NCBI GenBank assembly: GCA_023105745.1 | Contig: JALGQZ010000013.1 | Location: 2,825,501 to 2,889,500, forward strand | DNA: 64,000 nt | Direction: 5' to 3' | Origin: Austropuccinia psidii | Taxonomy: Eukaryota; Basidiomycota; Pucciniomycetes; Pucciniales; Sphaerophragmiaceae | Translations under genes and position numbers: made by a program | The notes under the pieces: model-generated | Seen by the model: only the letters and a program-made list of their open reading frames with translations | Told to the model about the DNA's origin: nothing | Database searches by the model: none | Part shown: positions 58,180-64,000 of the stretch, piece by piece | How the letters are laid out: each line of letters begins with the position of its first letter | How positions within the stretch are numbered: position 1 is the stretch's first letter

Positions 58180-59413
58180 ATGAGCTCCAAGCTGATTACA
58201 CTCACTAAATCTTCTCCTTCTGCACCACCGCCTTCTGTGCTTTACATTTCTGGCACCTATAGTAAATTGAGTTCACCTTGGTCAATGCCTTCTCCTGTCT
58301 GTTTCAACCCAGCTAAAGTCTATTATTGCTATAAGCTGATTTAAGTCTTGGATCCTACCTGTAATTAATGATTGAAGAGAGGTAAATCATGCTTTCAACC
58401 CTTCAACCCATGGTCCTCCAAATGCTGCCACTGCTATTTGGAGGAGAAACCTTTCAAGTGTATAGGAGTGCCAATGTTTACTGTGAGAAAAGTATTTTGG
58501 AGCAAGAAGGATGGTTCATATAGAGTGGAGCTCTTGGATTTTGAGTCTCCCACTCCTGATGCCACTTCTGAGCATTCCAATTGTAAGTGACTTGAGTTCT
58601 TCATTTGACTTGTACTGATGATTTGTTTTAGTGACTGGATCCAGGGAAAGAGATTTACAAAGGTGAACCAATGCTGGAGGATCTATTCCCCTTGGTGGTG
58701 GGCCCATTTGTTCCATCTAAGAGGTCCCCATATCCAGGATTAAAAATCAGGGAATAGTGAAGAGGATCAGAATAATTTCCAATTCACCAACCAATTCTGA
58801 TGGTGAAAGTAGTGATGAGCTTGATGGTGAAGAAGCTGAAGTTGTGGATAAGAAAATTGGCAAAACTCAAATTTACTCCCCTTCTCATCCACCTCCTGGA
58901 GTCTTCCAAAACCAACTTATCCCCAGTACACCAATCAATTTCCAGCCCAGACTTGCTACTTTCTCTTCCTCTATTCACCAATCCTCACCACATCCATCCA
59001 CTTTCAGGCCACCTGCCTTAGATTTCCCAATGAGGCCATCAAAGGTTCCTCAGCCTAGACCATCCCCCATGAATCCTTCCTCCCACTTTCAACATGTGGC
59101 CAGTACCTCCAACAGAAGTAGAGTTGAACAGTCACCATTACCTTTCCCAGCCGCTGAAGTTTTTCAAAGAGGAGAGTATTGGCCAGTAAGGGTTACCAGG
59201 GAGGATCCAAATTTGTTTAATGAAACGCAAGATGCTGTGGCCACAATGTTCAGGAGGATTGATAGAAATAGCAGGGAGATGATTGTCTATGCAAATAGCA
59301 GAATGGTTCCTGGAACTGCTTATGAAGAAATGGTTTCCAAGTCTGTGTGGTATGAAGATGAGTTGATTAATGAATTCCAAAGACCTTTTGATTACTTGGG
59401 TAGAGATAACTAG
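58180..59413 (+). pseudogene. Decayed member of a repeated Cys-cluster protein family
   Basis: ATG at 58180 (MSSKLITLTKSSPSAPPPSV) opens a frame that continues, with stops at 58342, 58366 and 58369, through FNPWSSKCCHCYLEEKPFKC and GVPMFTVRKVFWSKKDG. A 49-nt phase-1 intron (58583-58631, GTAAGT...TTTTAG) joins it to an exon reading LTGSRERDLQR, TGA, TNAGGSIPLGGGP, one more TAA, then an unbroken 218-codon part ending YLGRDN at 59411. The Cys spacing (K-C-x6-C region) recalls a Zn2Cys6-like binuclear cluster, with one Cys codon replaced by stops near 58366. From memory, close relatives are abundant in one rust genome; function is unknown and a transposon origin is possible. Confidence 0.6.
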
Positions 59414-59439
59414 TTTGTGTCTGGTTTTTCTCTTATCCC

Positions 59440-59572
59440 CACTCTTATAAATACTGTGGGATAAAATGATGCAGTACCTGGAAGGGGAAATTAAAAGTAA
59501 ACAGTTTTGAATTTCTGTTTGGGGCTTGTAACCCTTTCTATGCTCATGTGCCATAATAATCTAGAAATTGTC
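59440..59572 (+). repeat. Left arm of an inverted repeat
   Basis: GTGGGATAAAATGATGCAGT, then ACCTGGAAGG, AAACAGTTTTGAATT and CTTGTAACCC match the reverse complement of 60666-60800, with roughly four of five bases identical. The arm begins just after the 59413 stop codon. Confidence 0.75.
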
Positions 59573-60665
59573 AATTGAATTTATTTTTTCTGAACCCTCC
59601 TTTAGAAGGTTATACAAGAAAGTTTATTTTGATAAATTAAGCCCAGTAACTGAGGTTTGTTGTTCACATAGATCAAGAGAAACAATAGTGTGAAAAAAAC
59701 TCAATTAAGTTCTCACTATCAGGTATACTAGTAATTGATTGAATTAGTTAGGATCTTCAAGATTGAGTCTCATGAGGAAAGTGTCTCTGGAGTTTATTTC
59801 TTAAGTCTTAAGAGTATCTTTTAAAGAGTTTTAAAAGAAAACTATCACCCAAAAGTCATTTTTTATGATTTAAAATAAAAACTAATTATTTTCAGTTAGT
59901 TTGGAGGTTTTTTCTTGTTGTAAACTTCCTCAAAGAGAGTAATTTTGTCTTTTTTTAAAAGAAAACTTGCACAACTGGAGTAATAGTATTGATTTTAAGA
60001 GAAAATGTGGATCTGTATTTATTAGCAAACATCTAATAAGTTATTATCAAGGAAAAAAAAGAAGACCACAATCAAATTAAACAATTTAGTATTTAGTTGA
60101 GATTGGTATATAATCTACAGCACAAAACTAGTATTATTAGGATTAACTCAGAAGAAATTATATGATATTATTATTACAAAAGAACAAAAAATAGATAACA
60201 TTGAATTACATATATTAAACCTTATTATTGAAAATTATTAGAGTTGTAGCTCATATAAAACACCACAAAGAGCATTAAATTTTTTTTACCCTTTTAAGTC
60301 TGATATTATGTCAAATTGAATATTATTGTTTTTTGATTTGCTATATATAGTGGAGCTTGATCACGAGAAGATGAAAAATTGTAGTTTGTGTATCATAAAT
60401 AGTCTTGTCTGTTATTATTATTTCTTATTATTTCTTATATTTTTTTTAGATATTTTTGTAAAATTGTTTGGTGAAATCCACTAAGCCTGCTTAAAGGTTT
60501 TCAAAAAAATGAATTTATTTTTCAAGTTCTTAAATAACCATTCTTTTTAAGTAGAGAAAATTGTGATTAGAGATTGTTGAGTACAGTATTTTCTGATCAA
60601 GCCACTATCACTTTAAAAAATTGATTGGGTGAACTCAGTAAAGATAACTTAGCATATTAGGAAGA
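59573..60665. other. AT-rich DNA between inverted-repeat arms, no gene seen
   Basis: About 1.1 kb, very AT-rich, with no frame longer than expected by chance and no second copy elsewhere in the window noticed. Confidence 0.5.
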
Positions 60666-60800
60666 GCAGTCTATATTATTCTAGCACACAAGAGAAGCAA
60701 GGGTTACAAGTCCTAAAAAGCAATTCAAAACTGTTTACCTGTAATTTGCCCTTCCAGTTACTGCCTCATTTTATCCCACACACGGAGGAGTTCCCACAAT
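60666..60800 (-). repeat. Right arm of an inverted repeat
   Basis: Read on the minus strand: GTGGGATAAAATGAGGCAGT, AACTGGAAGG, AAACAGTTTTGAATT, CTTGTAACCC, then CTAGAATAATATAGA. It mirrors 59440-59572. Confidence 0.75.
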
Positions 60801-60979
60801 AGAATGATACTAATTGGAACCTTTCAATACATGATATAGGAGGGGATGCTTCTACTTGATAAAGAAATAATATGGAACAAGAATTATACAAGGAAAAGAA
60901 GTAAAGAAATTAAAACAATGATGAGAAAAAGAGAGTAAGTAAAAAGAAATAAAAGAAACTTATGAGAGGTGTCCTTCTT

Positions 60980-61450
60980 GAGGTGAGTTTCTTGATTTTG
61001 GCCAAGAATTTCCTGAAAATATAAAAACAAGCATTTTATTCTCACAGAGTGGCCAAGGTGTTGTTTTGAAAAAAGTAGAGACCCTCACAGATGCATACCA
61101 GGAGACAAAACTTACTTTCATAAGTCCACTACCCACCAAGCACCACAAAAAGAAAGAAAGCTCTTTCCATAAAGTGACTTGATTTAATTACTGTCTTTAA
61201 GAAGAATATGGCATAAAATAACCATGAAGTAAGAAAAGAAGAAAATTTGGCCATATACTGATTGAAGGGCAAAATTTGAGGTCATTGATGTTTCAAGGCC
61301 TTTTGAATCTGTCCCAAGAATTGAAAAGTGCTCAAAAAGTGGGCAAGGTGATGTTTAAAACAAATTTGGGTAAAATATTCCCTTGAAGGTGAATGCCAGG
61401 AGAGGAACTTACTTTTGTCAAATACACTACGCACCAAGCACCATAAAATC
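60980..61450 (+). repeat. Diverged direct repeat, period about 330 bp
   Basis: Two copies share GGCCAAGGTGTTGTTTT / GGGCAAGGTGATGTTTA, ACCAGGAGACAAAACTTACTT / GCCAGGAGAGGAACTTACTT and CACTACCCACCAAGCACCA / CACTACGCACCAAGCACCA. The first lies at about 61040-61150, the second at about 61345-61450. No coding sequence is evident. Confidence 0.6.
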
Positions 61451-61486
61451 AAACTCTTGAGGTATTTGGGGAAGGCTTATCAGGGC

Positions 61487-62419
61487 TGTCAGCCTGTGAC
61501 TCAGAACTAGAGCACAAGCATGACAACCAAAATACCATAAACCAATGGTATAGCCAAGATACCACCAAAACATGGAGCTGAGCCAAATCATCTCAAAAGG
61601 TATCAAAAGAAAGAGGAAACTCACCTCTTTCTGAAAACATAACTCCCATCACCAGAGGACAAGAAATAACAAAGTTATTCCTGCTCAAGGTTATTGCTGA
61701 GCATAAACCTTATTTTTCACCTCCAATCTAAAATCTAGAAGGAGAAGCTTAACCCCATCAAATGGGTACTCAAAATGAAGCTCTAAGCCAGGGCTATCCA
61801 ATGGTACCAGTCAAACTGAGCTAGCACCAGTATTACTTGAGTTATGGTCAAATTCAGGCCAAATAAGGGTGAACAAAACATTCACCTCTCATATAGCTTC
61901 TACAGTTTTAGTTTGGAATACTTGAAGTGGTGTCTTTTTGGAAAGAGAACAATCAGGGCTATCTTATGGTGCCATCCACTTCTTCATATCTCACCTATAG
62001 CAGAAGCTATGAGGCAAACAAGCTCAATACAGCTTTTTGCCCAAACCATGCCTATGTACAAAAACCTTGTACATGGGATAACTTTGTCATATTTAAGAAT
62101 AACCATACCAAATTGGGTATCATTGTGTAGAGCTCATACAGGACTATCCAATGAACCAACCTTGAGCATGATATCTCAAAAATTGACAGAGGTATGGCCA
62201 TTTTAAGGTTATAATCCCATAATATGACCAATACAACTGTATTATGACACGATACAGTTGTACTCTGATTATGAGGTGTCAACCAGATGAAGAAGCATGT
62301 TAATACTTCAATACCTCATAAGTCAGTCAATACTGGGGTCCCATACAGTTGCTGTACAGAATTCTACGTGTCATACACGTCAGAATCAGGCTGTGAGGTC
62401 CCCAGATGAAAATTCTCAC
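61487..62419 (+). repeat. D-family LTR, left part, interrupted
   Basis: It begins TGTCAGCCTGTGACTCAG and follows the D LTR (9690 to about 10623) closely up to CCCAGATGAAAATTCTCAC, where an unrelated LTR starts. Whether it is solo or part of an element cannot be seen. Confidence 0.85.
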
Positions 62420-64000
62420 TGTAAGGTTTGACTATGAAACAATAAGTAAAAATTACTAATTTATTACTTATTGTACTCTGAATGTCCTTATAATTGAAAT
62501 AAATAAGATTAAAATAATAATAATAATAAAGAAATATTATTATTATGGCGTAAAAATATTATATTATTAAGTAAATATAATAATATAATTAATATTATAT
62601 GAAATTATAATATTATAAATAATATATTAATATAAAATAATTAATATATTATAAAGCTCTTTATTATTGTTACCAACAAATAATAAAGGCGTAAAAAACT
62701 GTTTTTTATAAATAAAAAACAATTAATAACAATAATATTACTAATATTAAAGTTATATATTAATATAAATACTATTTATATTAATTAAGAATTATTAAGA
62801 GTAATAATAAGAGAGAAATTATTATAATAAGATGAAATAACCTACTTTTAACACTTAAAATAATAATATTGAGATATTTTACGCCAAAAGAATATAATAC
62901 AACTTTTTCAAATTGTATTTACAATAAAAAATAAAGAAAATTACTAAATTTCTTGATTTTACGTGGAAATGAGTTTATAGAGAGATTTATGACAAAAACA
63001 ATTAAAGAATTGATTTAATCACATAAAAATAGTGATTAATATTAAGATGGTCTTTGGTCTTTAATAATATAAGAGTTTTATATATAAAGAATAAAGAAAT
63101 TACCTTTTATTTAATTGATTTAATGTTTTTGATGCATCTGAGGGGTAAATAGAGTAAAAAGAGCTCTATTTATAGTAAATACCTCCCTCCTAGAGTCCAA
63201 CAGGCTTCTAGTAGACGTGTACTGATCATATCCACTGGAATTGATCAATATTTTAAGGTTTGAGGGTGATTACATCATGATCAAACCATATTACATCATT
63301 ATTACACCATTATTTAGAGTTATCACTATAACTCTAAGTTTGATGACATCAGAGGCTTGGCAGAACCCCAAATTTCGTGGATTTTATTAGTTTTAATCAT
63401 AAACTAATAGTATTCACCAATTTTATCACTCTTAAGACTGTTAAACTTAAATTAAGGTTACAGTATGTAATCATAACTGCTCAAATTAAGCTCAAACTTT
63501 GATCCTCAATAACTTTTAAGATTTACACGCTACAGCTATTCAGAGAGTGAATTCTGATAGTCTGGCATAACCTTATTATTCTGCCAAGAGCTTTTCATTA
63601 CATCATGAAAACTCTAATTTTGATGATTTTTCTTGTAACTCATCTTTTCTGTCGAAATTCAATATTTTAAACTTCAAACCTTGATTTCAGGGGGTTATAC
63701 CCTGAATTTAATAATAAAAACTACATCATTCTTCACGAATAAGCTAGTAGAGTCCAACTGTATACTTTCTTTTAAGTTTGGAGCACTTTCACAACAAAGT
63801 GGTCAACAGCTCAGTTGATTTTTATCAATATTTCATCATAGGTTTTAACCTTGTTTATAATTTGTAAAATAAAGTTAATATCTGTGCTCTTACAGTAATT
63901 ACGTGGTAACTTTATTTTTGGTTCATCATTCTATCATGTATAGTTTAGAAGATATTAGCTATGATCCTTGAATATATGCGTTGACCAAAAAAGTGCATAT
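62420..64000 (-). mobile_element. LTR of a TGTAAGG-type gypsy element, runs off the window
   Basis: It starts TGTAAGGTTTGACTATGAAAC inside the D-type LTR, so it begins another insertion. The next 1.58 kb are AT-rich and non-coding, with an AAT microsatellite near 62515. The start resembles the A-family LTR, but the rest differs, so it is a further family. The expected target duplication is CTCAC (62415-62419); the partner lies right of the window. Confidence 0.65.

Noticed and set aside
1..64000. RIP-type C-to-T decay
   Set aside because: The stops I could compare include many Glu to TAA/TAG changes and indels, not a C-to-T-dominated pattern.
1..64000. tRNA, rRNA genes or CRISPR arrays
   Set aside because: No cloverleaf, rRNA core sequence or spaced direct-repeat array was seen.

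Overview
The window looks like a large, AT-rich genome of a rust fungus (Pucciniales). The gag, pol and repeat-family proteins strongly recall, from memory and without any search, proteins of the myrtle rust Austropuccinia psidii. Support in the sequence: short spliceosomal introns (49-110 nt), a basidiomycete-type Tnp2 transposase, and nested Ty3/gypsy elements with C-terminal chromodomain-like tails. About three quarters of the window is transposable element. The one clearly recognisable host gene is an NPC1-family sterol transporter.

Layout. 1-3627: 3' part of a CACTA-like DNA transposon with a broken tnp2 gene, inserted in a gypsy LTR (3628-5068). 5069-9557: gypsy A (minus strand; gag and 5' LTR present, pol absent here). 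9558-9689: scrap of an old pol (E1). 9690-19366: gypsy D (plus strand, 9.7 kb, both LTRs, target duplication CCTAA). 19372-22568 and 32534-33654: old decayed element E2 (pol and 3' LTR), split inside its LTR by gypsy B (22569-32528, minus strand, target duplication GCTAT). 33655-35297: spacer. 35298-40168: NPC1 homologue, six exons, minus strand. 40169-44842: AT-rich spacer holding a hairpin-rich, GC-richer island and weak candidate exons. 44843-46793: solo LTR of the A family. 47795-57876: gypsy C (minus strand, 10.1 kb, target duplication GACAC, LTRs nearly identical, coding region almost intact). 58180-59413: decayed, spliced gene of a repeated Cys-cluster family. 59440-60800: inverted repeat pair. 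61487-62419: D-family LTR fragment cut by an A/B/C-type LTR (62420-64000).

The most interesting signal is shared by all four recognisable gypsy internal regions. At the 5' end of gag each carries two overlapping frames. One (here alpha) is reached by removing a short phase-1 intron from an upstream exon. The other (beta) is Gag(-Pro-Pol), whose ATG lies inside that intron, 14-20 nt before the 3' splice site. Splicing would therefore choose between a small separate protein and Gag. Peptide motifs of the alpha frame are conserved between strongly diverged elements, which argues that it is a real protein.

The elements form an age series. E is oldest (deletions in integrase), then A, B and D (stops and frameshifts), and C is youngest (one in-frame TAA between protease and RT). 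All calls are by eye; boundaries fixed by TG...CA ends and target duplications are exact, others approximate.
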